Part shown: positions 34,846-44,230 of the stretch, in pieces
Position numbering within the stretch: position 1 is the first letter of the stretch
Layout of the letters: the number at the start of each line of letters is the position of its first letter
Assembly (NCBI GenBank): GCA_016284305.1
Contig: JAEEON010000064.1
Span: 1 to 64,000 of the forward strand
Reading direction: 5' to 3'
From: Bacteroidales bacterium
GTDB lineage: Bacteria > Bacteroidota > Bacteroidia > Bacteroidales > F082
Length of the DNA stretch: 64,000 nucleotides
Notes under the pieces: model-generated
Databases searched by the model: none
What the model saw: only the letters and a program-made list of their open reading frames with translations
What the model was told of the DNA's origin: nothing
Translations under genes and position numbers: made by a program

Positions 34846-36879
34846 CTATTTATAACTACTACGTTTAAAATCACCGAAGTGGAAGCCAACGCCAAAGTCC
34901 ACCATCAGATGTCTTTCTCCAAACACATTCGAGTCATGCAACATGAAAGTGATGGGGATCCTCCACAAATTGAGGATGGCACCCACTTCTGCGCCAATTC
35001 CCTGGAAACGTTTCTCAAGGCCTTTTACGTTCACTTCGGCACTGACGCCCAATGTCATGTCCACAATCCCTGCAATGGGTGTAAACACCACGCCGAAGGC
35101 TCCATCAACACTCTTCACCTCCTCCGAGGGATGTAGGTAAAGAGCTTTCAGATAAACACGCATTTTCTCATGGCCAAGATCGCTGAACATGACACCTTTG
35201 CCATTCATCGCTGGTCGGAACATATAGTTCACCGACCACCAACGGCGACTGTCGCTTGAGCAATAGCCAAAGTCAGGATCGTAATAGCGTTTCAGATAAC
35301 CGCCAATGCCAAACAAGAACTTCGTCTGTTTTTGAGTGGAATTCAGCCGCATGGAGTGGAAACCCATCGACATGGTGATATTCTTGAAGAAGCCCATGAC
35401 GCCCATCTCATAATCAAGGCAGGCATGAGGCCTACCTTGAACAGCACCCGCACCCAGTCCTGCGTAGATACCCACATACTGAATTGGTTGATAAACCGCT
35501 CCCAAAGTGAGATGATAGCCACCTAACCCGATGCTGTCATTAAGGAAATCCGTTACATATGGCGTTGAAAACTGAGCATGGGCATATCCGCCAAAGGAGT
35601 TGGCACTGACAAAGCCACTCTTCAAACCAAACACCTTGGGGGAAGAGAACGTAATCTCTGCAAACCTCAAGCCAGGTTCAAAAACCACATCACTCTGTTT
35701 GTCATTGAAGAAAATGTCACGACGCTCAAAACCCATCTGAAGGGAGTGATGCTCATAATCGACATGATAGGCAAAAGGCGTTAAACGCGAAAGCGTGTCA
35801 TCGATATACACGCGGAGCTCTGAAGGTACGCTCGTCACCAAAATGGAATCCTTGGAAGACTGCTCAATGCTCTGCAGTTCTGAGACAGGACGAACAAATT
35901 GCGAGACATGAGGCTCCTGATGCACAGGCACGTTCAAGGCATGGTGTCCCGCACGGAAACGCAGAAAACCATGACGACTGAAAACACTGGTGTTCTCTGG
36001 CACAGCAACAATGACGCTGTCGGCACTGCGTTCCATCATAATCCATTTCTCCGAAGGCTCAAACGACCATGCAGAGATATTACTTGAGACGTTCACGCTA
36101 GCGACACTGCTATCAGACGCAAAGACCAACTCACTTTTATTAACGTCGATAATCGTATCGCCAGGCTGTTGCTTAACAGGCAAATTGAATGTTTCTCCAG
36201 CTACACTAATAATAACATCAGCTTCGCGATATGCCGAGGATGCGTTTTTGGTGCTTGCCACAAACAACGTGTCATCCTTACGCTCTGTCAACAACCAAGC
36301 TGGAGAAGTCTCCACCTGCCAATCCAAGGCGTTGGTAGTAACAACGACCTGCTTTGTCTCGGGTTGACTTGAGAAAAGAAGGCTTTCGGGCTGAAACTCC
36401 ATCTCGAGGTCTGCCGAGCGTTGCACCACATTGAGACTCGCGGTTCTTCCACCTGCGGTGATCACCACTTTCGTCTCACGAGGAGCCACGGTGAAGTTAT
36501 CCTCACAGGTCACATGAAGCGTCTTCCCTTCTTGCGTCACCTTACACCAGGCTGGGGTACTGCCCACCTTAAATGACTTGGCATTCGTTGAAACCTCCAC
36601 ACATTGCTCCTCTGTACCCGAGGCGTCAAAGGTCACCTCCTTCATGGAGAGACGCACCACGATCACACATTTCTCCAACCAAGAGTCCAAGTCGTTCGTT
36701 GCTGGCAAGTCAGTACAAAGCTTTGCCGTCTCAAAATTCTTGGATGCTGCGGAATAATCCCCTTGGTTATACAACTGAATTCCTTTTTGGCGGAGTGTCT
36801 CATAGCAATGGTCTTGCGCCATCAACGCATTGAAACACAATGACAAGATGCCGATTATAAAAAATCGCAAAAACTTCAT
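34846..36879 (-). CDS. Outer-membrane barrel protein with TPR, BACON and PEGA-like domains
   Basis: A 677-residue envelope protein. Order: signal peptide (1-21), a short TPR-like helical pair (26-65, YNQGDYSAASKNFETA), three BACON-like beta-sandwiches (about 72-150, 155-235 and 240-318, each with a W and ending in a V.Q.. strand), a PEGA-like module (330-385, VTSVPSELRVYIDD) and a C-terminal region of alternating strands (about 400-677) that ends in an aromatic strand, typical of an outer-membrane beta-barrel. BACON domains are associated with carbohydrate or mucin binding. It lies 12 bases after the TIR gene and nine before a secreted protein, so the three are almost certainly co-transcribed. 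Confidence 0.75.
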   Translation of the reverse strand: MKFLRFFIIGILSLCFNALMAQDHCYETLRQKGIQLYNQGDYSAASKNFETAKLCTDLPATNDLDSWLEKCVIVVRLSMKEVTFDASGTEEQCVEVSTNAKSFKVGSTPAWCKVTQEGKTLHVTCEDNFTVAPRETKVVITAGGRTASLNVVQRSADLEMEFQPESLLFSSQPETKQVVVTTNALDWQVETSPAWLLTERKDDTLFVASTKNASSAYREADVIISVAGETFNLPVKQQPGDTIIDVNKSELVFASDSSVASVNVSSNISAWSFEPSEKWIMMERSADSVIVAVPENTSVFSRHGFLRFRAGHHALNVPVHQEPHVSQFVRPVSELQSIEQSSKDSILVTSVPSELRVYIDDTLSRLTPFAYHVDYEHHSLQMGFERRDIFFNDKQSDVVFEPGLRFAEITFSSPKVFGLKSGFVSANSFGGYAHAQFSTPYVTDFLNDSIGLGGYHLTLGAVYQPIQYVGIYAGLGAGAVQGRPHACLDYEMGVMGFFKNITMSMGFHSMRLNSTQKQTKFLFGIGGYLKRYYDPDFGYCSSDSRRWWSVNYMFRPAMNGKGVMFSDLGHEKMRVYLKALYLHPSEEVKSVDGAFGVVFTPIAGIVDMTLGVSAEVNVKGLEKRFQGIGAEVGAILNLWRIPITFMLHDSNVFGERHLMVDFGVGFHFGDFKRSSYK

Positions 36880-36891
36880 TTTATTATGGGT

Positions 36892-37845
36892 TTATTTATT
36901 TAATCTACGGGCTACAGCTTCAAGTTTGGGTTGATCAGCTTCCGTTGCCAATGCCTTTGCATTATTAAAACGGAAAGTCGCAAAATCATACTGATCCACG
37001 TTCATGAGTTTGGTAGCCGCATCCAATTCCTGCTGTAAACGTTGCTTACGAAGATTCGAAAGAGAATCGAGCCGTTCGTTAAGCCCATAGGAATCCAAAC
37101 GCAGTTCAGGATGCTTATTCACCACATTGAGTGCAGATTGGTAACTGTTCATGCACTCCATGAATCGGAGCATGTCTTCTTCACTGCTCGGATTTTCCAC
37201 CTGTTTCAGCAGTTCATCGCCACGGCTCACAAACTGTATAAAGGAGTCGCGGACAAACTGAGCATCGTCAACCACCACTTCAGGCTCGGTCACGACCTCA
37301 GGTTCCTCGACCGGCTTCGACATAGGCTTGGAAAGCAACAGCCATGCTGCGATGGCCACAACCAAGCCGCAAATAATCTCTATAGTTAAATTCCTGCGTG
37401 AGCGTTTTTTCTTTCGGGCAAACGAGACGAGGTTCTCCTCGATTTTGTTGATAGATGCATTTCGATATTCATGAGACCAAAGAAACACTTGTATCTCGGG
37501 AATTTTTCTAAGCGGTTCGGGAAGCGCTAACACTTCCGGCATGACGAAGCCTGGCAAAGAGACACCAACGATGTTCTTTCCGTATTGTTCAGCCAACATA
37601 ATCTCATGCCTCACCCAATCTTCTTCATCGGAGCACCGATCTAGCATGCCGGGTGACAAAATCAGAAGAAAGTCATTGCATTCTTTTATGGCATTGTCAA
37701 TTTGCTGAGGAAACTCACCGCTGCCAATGTTATCCACATCCAAGAAAACCTTGTAGCCACGATTGTCGAACTTGGCCTGCAGTTCACCAGCCACACCTGC
37801 TCCTGCTCCTTTTCTTCGATAACTGATAAAAATATCGTATGACAT
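36892..37845 (-). CDS. Membrane-anchored TIR-domain protein
   Basis: A 317-residue protein: TIR domain (1-142), a basic stretch KKKRSRR, one membrane helix (about 154-172) and a C-terminal helical, probably periplasmic domain (195-317), so the TIR faces the cytoplasm. TIR motifs are YDIFISYRR (box 1), VFLDVDNIGSGEFPQQI, FLLILSPG and W77-VRH-E81, where the Glu matches the catalytic residue of NADase TIRs. This supports possible NAD+ cleavage, though activity is not shown. The gene heads an operon with a BACON/outer-membrane barrel protein and a secreted protein, an unusual setting for TIR and unlike the Thoeris or CBASS layouts known to me. Confidence 0.85.
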   Translation of the reverse strand: MSYDIFISYRRKGAGAGVAGELQAKFDNRGYKVFLDVDNIGSGEFPQQIDNAIKECNDFLLILSPGMLDRCSDEEDWVRHEIMLAEQYGKNIVGVSLPGFVMPEVLALPEPLRKIPEIQVFLWSHEYRNASINKIEENLVSFARKKKRSRRNLTIEIICGLVVAIAAWLLLSKPMSKPVEEPEVVTEPEVVVDDAQFVRDSFIQFVSRGDELLKQVENPSSEEDMLRFMECMNSYQSALNVVNKHPELRLDSYGLNERLDSLSNLRKQRLQQELDAATKLMNVDQYDFATFRFNNAKALATEADQPKLEAVARRLNK

Positions 37846-37887
37846 AACCTTACTGCAATGCTATTTTTCGCCTATTAATTCAAGGTG

Positions 37888-37895
37888 CAAAAATA
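37888..37895 (-). promoter_or_regulatory. -7 box (TATTTTTG) of the TIR operon
   Basis: Minus-strand TATTTTTG lies 42 bases before the TIR ATG, right at the 3' end of the methyltransferase gene. Confidence 0.55.
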
Positions 37896-37896
37896 A

Positions 37897-39107
37897 TCAA
37901 TATAACGACAAGTCCAACAGCGATTCCAAATAATGTTTTTGTATTCCATATTGCGACTTCAGATCAGCTATCTGTCTCAGAATCTCTTCTTTTTTCCCTT
38001 CTTTAGAAGTCTTTTTACCCACCAGCAAAACATTCTTCGGAGTGTGTTCCATCTCGATGAATTCCATTACCTGGGTCTTATAGCCATAATATTCAAGAAT
38101 CAACGCCCGGATTGTGTCGGTAATCATCACGGCCTGACGTTCCAGGAAGATGCCATAACGGGTAATGGCATCGACTTTGCCTGAACGCTCCATTTCCTGT
38201 CGGATTTGCTTATGGCAACAAGGAGCACATACGATGAGTTCAGCGCCCGCTTTGATGCCCGAAGCAATGGCGTCGTCGGTAGCCGTGTTGCATGCATGCA
38301 GCGCAATCAGCACATCCAACTTCTCAGGGTGATAAGCCTCAATGCTGCTTTCCACAAACTCCAAGCCTTGATATGGTTAGACTTGATGATCTCATTGATC
38401 TTCAACACCAAGTCAGGACGAATCTCCACGCCTTTGATATCCACGTCCATATTCAAGCGTTGGGTCAAAAGCTCATGAAGAGCGAAGGTGAGATAGCCCT
38501 TCCCCGCCCCCATGTCGGCAATATGCACCGTGCCGCTGAAATTCATCGGTTTGACGAGGCTCTCAACGATTTCAGCATATTTGTAAATCTGTTTGAACTT
38601 ATGCTGCATGTCGGCAGTGATCTTACCTTCACGGGTAGTCAAGCCAAGTTGGTACCACCAAGGGTTGGCAGGGTTGATGAGACGGTTCTTCTGCTTGTCG
38701 TGGTCCAAGTTCTGCTCTCGATTCTCCTGAACCCGTTTGGTTTGCAACGTAGCTTTCCCTTTGGAGGAGACCAGCAAAGTGATGTCTTCATTCACCGTAA
38801 AGAGCACGGCATTCAAGAAGCGACTTGGCAGCATATCACTCAGAATGTCAAGCATTTGTGCTTTATCGTAGTTTTTCACCTCATCGCGACGCTCGTAATG
38901 ATAAGTGAAAGCGAAGAGGCGCTTGTCTTTGATCAACACAGGTTTGACATAGATATTCCTCAATTCATCGTGTTTGTCAACAGGCTTGCTCAAGGTCATT
39001 TTCACCAAGGTGTTTTGCTCAGCTGCCTCTCTGACACGATTCAGATAAATGGAAAGATTCTCAGGCATAATCAAATTCTCAGGCAACAGCGACCTTTCCT
39101 TACTCAT
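37897..39107 (-). pseudogene. Class I SAM-dependent methyltransferase, split by a frameshift
   Basis: Two overlapping frames together encode one methyltransferase of about 403 residues. The 5' part (from 39107) has the SAM-binding motif ADMGAGKGYLTFAL and ends ...IKSNHIKA; the 3' part continues with LEFVESSIEAYHPEKLDVLIALHACNTATDDAIA and CAPCCHKQIR, the rest of the fold. Restoring one G in the GG run at 38366-38367 (minus strand) gives IKGLEFVESS in one frame, so a single-base loss, or a sequence error, is the simplest cause. The start overlaps the stop of the C10 protease gene by eight bases. The substrate is unknown; the LHACNTATDDA motif occurs in related RNA-type methyltransferases. Confidence 0.8.
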
Positions 39108-41652
39108 TCACAATCAATCTCTTGACAATCACCCCTGCGTCGGTAACAAGACGCAGCAGATACATGCCCTGGGCATAGTTCCCAAGGTTCCATTCCGCAT
39201 TGTGGCCTTCCACTTGTTGACTGGCCACCACGGTTCCCTCCAGAGTCACCAGTTCCATCTGTCGGATCCATGACGAGGATTCCACGCGGAACTTTCCAGA
39301 GACCGGGTTGGGAGTCACCTCAACCGAAGCCTCATACTCCTCCACTCCATGGCCAACTTCAAAGTACGCCGTAATTGTTCTTTCCGAATTCACGGTGAAT
39401 GTGTAAGTCGTATTTGTGCTGACAGTCACTCCATTCTCTTTCCAAGACACGAAATGATACCCTGGATTGGCTGTTGCCTTAAGCACCGCCTGCTCATTGT
39501 TGGCATACAGTCCTTGTCCGCTCACCGAACCCATCGCGGAACTGTTGGACTCCGCCTGAATTCTATGAATCTTCAGAAATACCGACTCCGACCAATATGA
39601 GTCGTTCGTACCATCACTGGCCATGACATAATACTCCATTAATCCCGGTTCCAGATCTCTGTCGGCATAGATGCGTTCGCTTACGTTCTCAGCAATAATG
39701 TAATCATTTTTGGCAATCGCATACGTAAAGTCTTTATCCTTGACAATCACTTTGATCAGCCATGACCTGGAATCTTCATAATAGGAGTACCACCCACCGC
39801 CAGCCTTCCTGATATAACACGCGTCAACCAGGCCATCACCGGAGTAATCACAAAAAGCGGCAGGATACGAGATGCTTGCAGGAGCAAACAACATCACCCA
39901 GAAGTCGTTGGTATAGTCCAGGTCAACAGGAGTTTGCAGGATGATTGAGTTCCAACCTTCTGAAGTACACACATAATTCTGTTGATACATGATGGCTTCA
40001 GGATTGATGGGATCACCATTGCAGACATACACTGTATAGGTCCCTGGTTCCCTGAAATACACTTGAACTTCTGAGATCACCATGCCTGCCAGTGCTTCTA
40101 CAGTTCTACGAGGATAACGTTGTGCCCAATAGGTATCATAGCCATTGTACCCTGAACCAGAATATGGCGATTCCGGTGCACCATAGTAAAGCTGAGCCTC
40201 ACCCAAGGTAGGCATCTCCCAAGTCAAGAGGACATAATCGCCATCATCATGACGGATCTGGGCTTCGATAGCTGTTGGCTCGGGAAGGGCATATTCGACA
40301 ATGACACCCACGGACTCCGAACGAGGCGAACGGTCGCCCGCACTGGTAACGGCCTTCACATAATAGTCATGTTCTCCGTAAGAGAAATTATAGTCATCGT
40401 ATCTCGTCGCAGTGACATGTCCATCCAACACCTCATCATCACGATATACTTTATAATAGGCTGCTCCAGAGACAGCGGGCCAAGAAAGATGAATCCATCC
40501 GTCATCGCAATTGAGGTTCAGGCTACTCGGAGCACTGATGGCATATTCTTTTGGATGGATATGGATGATGATGCGATTCGAATTGTTGTAATGCGTTTCC
40601 TCATCTGGATTCAAGGCCCCAAGCTGATAATAGCCGTCATGATTGCCACTCCAGCCCCAATTCATGTGAAAATAATTACGTGCATCATAGCCGTCACAAA
40701 GGAAAGCGTGACCACCCACATTGCCACTGGCAGAAAAATACACCGGTCGCGCTGCATTGAGTTCACCCTTGATCAAATTCTCCCAACCAGATTGAGTGAA
40801 GTCCACCTTGTCTTTCAAAGTGATATCAGAAGCATAGTTAAAATACGTCTTCATGACATCAGGAACCTCGGTGGAAAATGCTGCACTTCCATCAGGACTA
40901 TAGTCCATATCGACCGATACACCGCATTGGAAGAACAGGGTGCCAAGGGCTTGCTTCACCTCCACAGGGCTATCTGAACTCGCGGTCAAGGGCATGTGAT
41001 CCCAGTCATAGGTGGTCTGGGCAAAGTTAGCACTAAGTGTTCCATAATTGGAAGTGGTATAGGAATGGGAACCCACACCGTGATTCGGATACTCATAATA
41101 CCTCATGATTTGTGACATCGTGGTGGATACGCAACCCGTGAGGCACTCTGCAGGGCAGTAGTAATTGTAAGGTTCGTGTTGCCCCCAACGGGTAGCAATC
41201 AACGGAGCAACCTCAGCCCTTTCCTCTGCCGATGGTAGCACACCATCAATCAGGCATTTCCACGAATCCTTCACCTCTCGCGTGGCTTCCACACCTTGTT
41301 CCTTCAAGTCTTGAATGCCCTGATGATACATCTGAAGCCATTCCAAAACGTTAGCAGGAATAAAACTCGCATCGAAATCATTTTCCAACGAGTAGCCTAA
41401 GATCGGGAAAGCCCTATCGTCAGCAGACAAGATCACGAAACAATGATCGCCAACGAAAAGATATAAGTTCGACAAGGATTGTTGGGCGTTCCAATCCACA
41501 TAGTTCAACGGGATGTCTCCTCGCAATTTCTCCTCCAAGCTAAGGCGCACAAAGTTAGAGGCAACCGTCAAAGCATCCGAACGGTCCACCGGCGCCGCAT
41601 TAAGCGTCAACGCCATCGTCAAGACCATAAGTGATAGTATCCATTTTTTCAT
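39100..41652 (-). CDS. C10 (streptopain-like) cysteine protease with T9SS sorting domain
   Basis: An 850-residue secreted protease. Signal peptide (1-19), a Spi-like propeptide (25-125), and a C10 catalytic domain (about 140-355) with Cys174 in TGCVSTTMSQIM and His315 in GGHAFLCDGYD, followed by HMNWGWSG. Then an FnIII domain (365-455), a beta-sandwich domain (470-645), an InlB-type B repeat (about 697-760, HFVSWKENGV) and a T9SS sorting domain (775-850). The family includes SpeB and Bacteroides fragilis Bfp proteases. It starts 12 bases after the MAM-like T9SS gene, and the two share very similar sorting domains. Likely a surface protease acting on host or dietary protein. Confidence 0.92.
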   Translation of the reverse strand: MKKWILSLMVLTMALTLNAAPVDRSDALTVASNFVRLSLEEKLRGDIPLNYVDWNAQQSLSNLYLFVGDHCFVILSADDRAFPILGYSLENDFDASFIPANVLEWLQMYHQGIQDLKEQGVEATREVKDSWKCLIDGVLPSAEERAEVAPLIATRWGQHEPYNYYCPAECLTGCVSTTMSQIMRYYEYPNHGVGSHSYTTSNYGTLSANFAQTTYDWDHMPLTASSDSPVEVKQALGTLFFQCGVSVDMDYSPDGSAAFSTEVPDVMKTYFNYASDITLKDKVDFTQSGWENLIKGELNAARPVYFSASGNVGGHAFLCDGYDARNYFHMNWGWSGNHDGYYQLGALNPDEETHYNNSNRIIIHIHPKEYAISAPSSLNLNCDDGWIHLSWPAVSGAAYYKVYRDDEVLDGHVTATRYDDYNFSYGEHDYYVKAVTSAGDRSPRSESVGVIVEYALPEPTAIEAQIRHDDGDYVLLTWEMPTLGEAQLYYGAPESPYSGSGYNGYDTYWAQRYPRRTVEALAGMVISEVQVYFREPGTYTVYVCNGDPINPEAIMYQQNYVCTSEGWNSIILQTPVDLDYTNDFWVMLFAPASISYPAAFCDYSGDGLVDACYIRKAGGGWYSYYEDSRSWLIKVIVKDKDFTYAIAKNDYIIAENVSERIYADRDLEPGLMEYYVMASDGTNDSYWSESVFLKIHRIQAESNSSAMGSVSGQGLYANNEQAVLKATANPGYHFVSWKENGVTVSTNTTYTFTVNSERTITAYFEVGHGVEEYEASVEVTPNPVSGKFRVESSSWIRQMELVTLEGTVVASQQVEGHNAEWNLGNYAQGMYLLRLVTDAGVIVKRLIVNE

Positions 41653-41664
41653 ATCTCAAATTAT

Positions 41665-44166
41665 TTAATGACTGATAATTATTTTCTTAACTATTATTCC
41701 TTCTTCAGTAACAAGACGCAGGAAGTAAACGCCTTTGGCAATGCCCTCAAGAGGCCATTCACTGGAGAAACCTTCAACCTGCTTGCTCTCGACCAAGACA
41801 CCATCAAGCGAGACAAGCTCCATCCGCATGATTTTACTAGCAGATTTGACATACACACAGTCCTTGGCAGGATTGGGATAAAGGGTAACACCTTGGTCTT
41901 CTTTCATCCATTCAGCCACCCCTTCACCTGGATTATCGATAGTATCTGTTGCCACAACTTTCACATTATCAACAAACCATGAGTAAGTAAGCACTTCCAT
42001 ATTCGCATTGTACCCACGCCATCTCAATCGGATATTTTGTCCTTGATAGGCCGACAAATCAATGCTAACCGGTTCTTGGTATTGGTTGACATGTTCAGGT
42101 TGGTCAACCGCATCCCACAAGGTAATCCAAGAGCCCGTGTTGGTGTTCAGCACATCAACCTGGTAGTGGTCTTGGTATTCCGACACACCATATTGGCAGA
42201 AAGTCTCGAAGGTCAACACCGCTGGACGTTCCAAGGGAATAAGAGGGGTGATGAGCTTTTCATCTTGTGGCCCCCATTCCTCGCTGCTATCCCATTGAAG
42301 AGCAGCCTGCTTCACCCCCTCGGGAGGCACGACATAGTATTCGTTTCCAAACCAGTCATCGGCATAGGTGGCTCCACTCCTGTACCACACAAACCATGTC
42401 ATGTCTGAGGACTCCATCGACCATCCAGCTGGCGGGAACTGGTCGCCCTCGAAGCCCTCAAGCAAGATGGGAGCCTGCCAATCCCAATGCAACTCATAGG
42501 GTTCGGAATCTGTTGAGTTGTCAAGCTCATCAACCAGATGGAAGACGATGCTTCCAACCGTATGGTTGGGCATTGCAGGCAAGGTTGCCACAAACTCAGC
42601 GTTGCCTTTTGAGAATCTGTTAAATGTGATGTCAGTTGACTGACCGTCAATGGTATAGGTTGCCTCCATTTGATTCGGCACGTTCGACTCATCATAAATC
42701 CTAAGCTTGAGATTCATCTCTGAATCAGCCCAAGTCTGGGTGCCATGGAGAGAAACCACTGATGGCGGGTTGTCATCGACGTTGGTTGTATTGATCAGGA
42801 TGTCGTCAATACAAAGATCCCAACCATAGCCGCTCACGGCTTCGAAGATGACAAAACCATATCCTTCTGGGCTATTGAAAGTGTAAGTATATTCATACCA
42901 GTCGCTTGTTTCGCCCACCACAGGTTCCATCATGGTGTTGCGATGCACCGTCCCCAACAACGTTCCATCATCGGTATTCGTAGTCGGAGAATAATACACG
43001 TTGATTCTGTCAGGACGATTGATGTTGTTGTTGAAGTTACGATAGATCCAATAACGCACGGTGTTACCCGTTGGGTTGAGTTGAAGTTTTGGCGAGATCA
43101 TCGAACAGCTCCAACCTTCGGGAGCCATATAGCTGTAGTATCTTGCCATGGCAGCGCTTTCGTCGTGAGGCATACAGCTTGGCCAATCGTTTGAGGTTTT
43201 GCGCTCAAAGACATAGTTTCCGTTGGTAGCCACGTTTTGCCATCCCGAAGGCGGGAATGCGGTGCCGTCAAAGCCTTCAGCCAACGGATAAATACTGACA
43301 GGCTCCAACGCTGTGATCTTAAAGTCGGCACTCTGTGTTGGAGCGGAATGCGAAGAGGCGACATCGAAAGTGACGTGTATCGTTTGGTTATTGGCAAGGT
43401 CCATGGGAAGCGTGGTTTTAGCCATCATCTCCACGGAACTGTTGTATGGAACATTGACCTCGGTGACTGCAGCTCCATCCAGGAGAAACTCCACCGGAAG
43501 GCTTCCCGTATTGGTCAACTGATAGGTATCCGACTGTTCCCCTGTGTTGTTAATGCGGAAGCGCAAATATGCAGGCTCGCCGAAATAGACTGAGGTGTCG
43601 GCAGTAAGCTGCTCCACATCGAAATTGTATTGTGCCGATTGTTCAATGATGACATCATCGATCGACAGATACCAAGGCGAGTTGGTGGCTGTGCTGTGGA
43701 ACCCCACATAGCAGGAACCAGTGTTTGCCGCTTGAAATACCGCCGAGGCCTGTTCAAAATCTTCGTTGCTGATTTGGAACTGGGGAACCACCGTGATATT
43801 CATCGCTGACGGAGAGGCACTTGCACCGGCTTTCACTTCCAGATCAAAATGATCGACGTGCCAGGTTGCGTACCAGAACGAGACGCGGTAATAACTGCCT
43901 GCGGTCACGTTGATTTCCTTATAAGCCCAAACATCGGTGTTATAGGTGGCGTACATATACCAATCGCCGGTGTGTGGCTTTCGTCCGCGGGCCTCATTGT
44001 CATCGGGGATGGTGATGCCAGCTTTCCAGCCATTACCATCGCAAATCCAACCCACAGGGGCCTGACCCACGGTGTTCCCATTTTCAAAAGATTCATTGAC
44101 AAGAACTTGTGCAAATGCACTTCCCATAAGGAACAACATCGTCATTAGGGTAAAAAGTCTCTTCAT
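41665..44166 (-). CDS. T9SS-sorted protein with MAM/choice-of-anchor-J-like domains
   Basis: An 833-residue secreted protein; start 44166 opens the signal peptide (MKRLFTLMTMLFLMGSAFAQ), while the longer frame adds 34 unlikely residues. Three jelly-roll modules of the choice-of-anchor J/MAM type are visible at about 23-175 (ESFENG...VGW), 290-470 (EGFDGTAFPPSGW) and 580-755 (EGFEGDQFPPAGW). Ig-like linkers separate them. The T9SS domain (about 765-833) has LYPNPAKDCVYV, MELVSLDGVLV, YFLRLVT and a final IIISH. A TATCTTTG box precedes it. It leads an operon with the C10 protease. Possible adhesin or glycan-binding partner. Confidence 0.82.
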   Translation of the reverse strand: MKRLFTLMTMLFLMGSAFAQVLVNESFENGNTVGQAPVGWICDGNGWKAGITIPDDNEARGRKPHTGDWYMYATYNTDVWAYKEINVTAGSYYRVSFWYATWHVDHFDLEVKAGASASPSAMNITVVPQFQISNEDFEQASAVFQAANTGSCYVGFHSTATNSPWYLSIDDVIIEQSAQYNFDVEQLTADTSVYFGEPAYLRFRINNTGEQSDTYQLTNTGSLPVEFLLDGAAVTEVNVPYNSSVEMMAKTTLPMDLANNQTIHVTFDVASSHSAPTQSADFKITALEPVSIYPLAEGFDGTAFPPSGWQNVATNGNYVFERKTSNDWPSCMPHDESAAMARYYSYMAPEGWSCSMISPKLQLNPTGNTVRYWIYRNFNNNINRPDRINVYYSPTTNTDDGTLLGTVHRNTMMEPVVGETSDWYEYTYTFNSPEGYGFVIFEAVSGYGWDLCIDDILINTTNVDDNPPSVVSLHGTQTWADSEMNLKLRIYDESNVPNQMEATYTIDGQSTDITFNRFSKGNAEFVATLPAMPNHTVGSIVFHLVDELDNSTDSEPYELHWDWQAPILLEGFEGDQFPPAGWSMESSDMTWFVWYRSGATYADDWFGNEYYVVPPEGVKQAALQWDSSEEWGPQDEKLITPLIPLERPAVLTFETFCQYGVSEYQDHYQVDVLNTNTGSWITLWDAVDQPEHVNQYQEPVSIDLSAYQGQNIRLRWRGYNANMEVLTYSWFVDNVKVVATDTIDNPGEGVAEWMKEDQGVTLYPNPAKDCVYVKSASKIMRMELVSLDGVLVESKQVEGFSSEWPLEGIAKGVYFLRLVTEEGIIVKKIIISH

Positions 44167-44193
44167 ACCAATTTGTTTTGTTGTTAAGTGGCA

Positions 44194-44201
44194 CAAAGAT
44201 A
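44194..44201 (-). promoter_or_regulatory. -7 box (TATCTTTG) of the MAM-like/C10 protease operon
   Basis: Minus-strand TATCTTTG is 27 bases before the ATG at 44166 and 29 bases from the stop of the upstream symporter gene. Confidence 0.55.
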
Positions 44202-44230
44202 TAGAAAATATCAGATAAAAGAAAGTTTTT

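Noticed and set aside
36892-37845. Classical Thoeris or CBASS assignment for the TIR gene
   Set aside because: No SIR2/ThsA, SLOG, cyclase or SAVED partner is nearby; the neighbours are envelope proteins.
37897-38364. A separate 155-residue gene at the methyltransferase 3' end
   Set aside because: The sequence continues the methyltransferase fold and a one-base correction joins it to the upstream frame, so it is not an independent gene.
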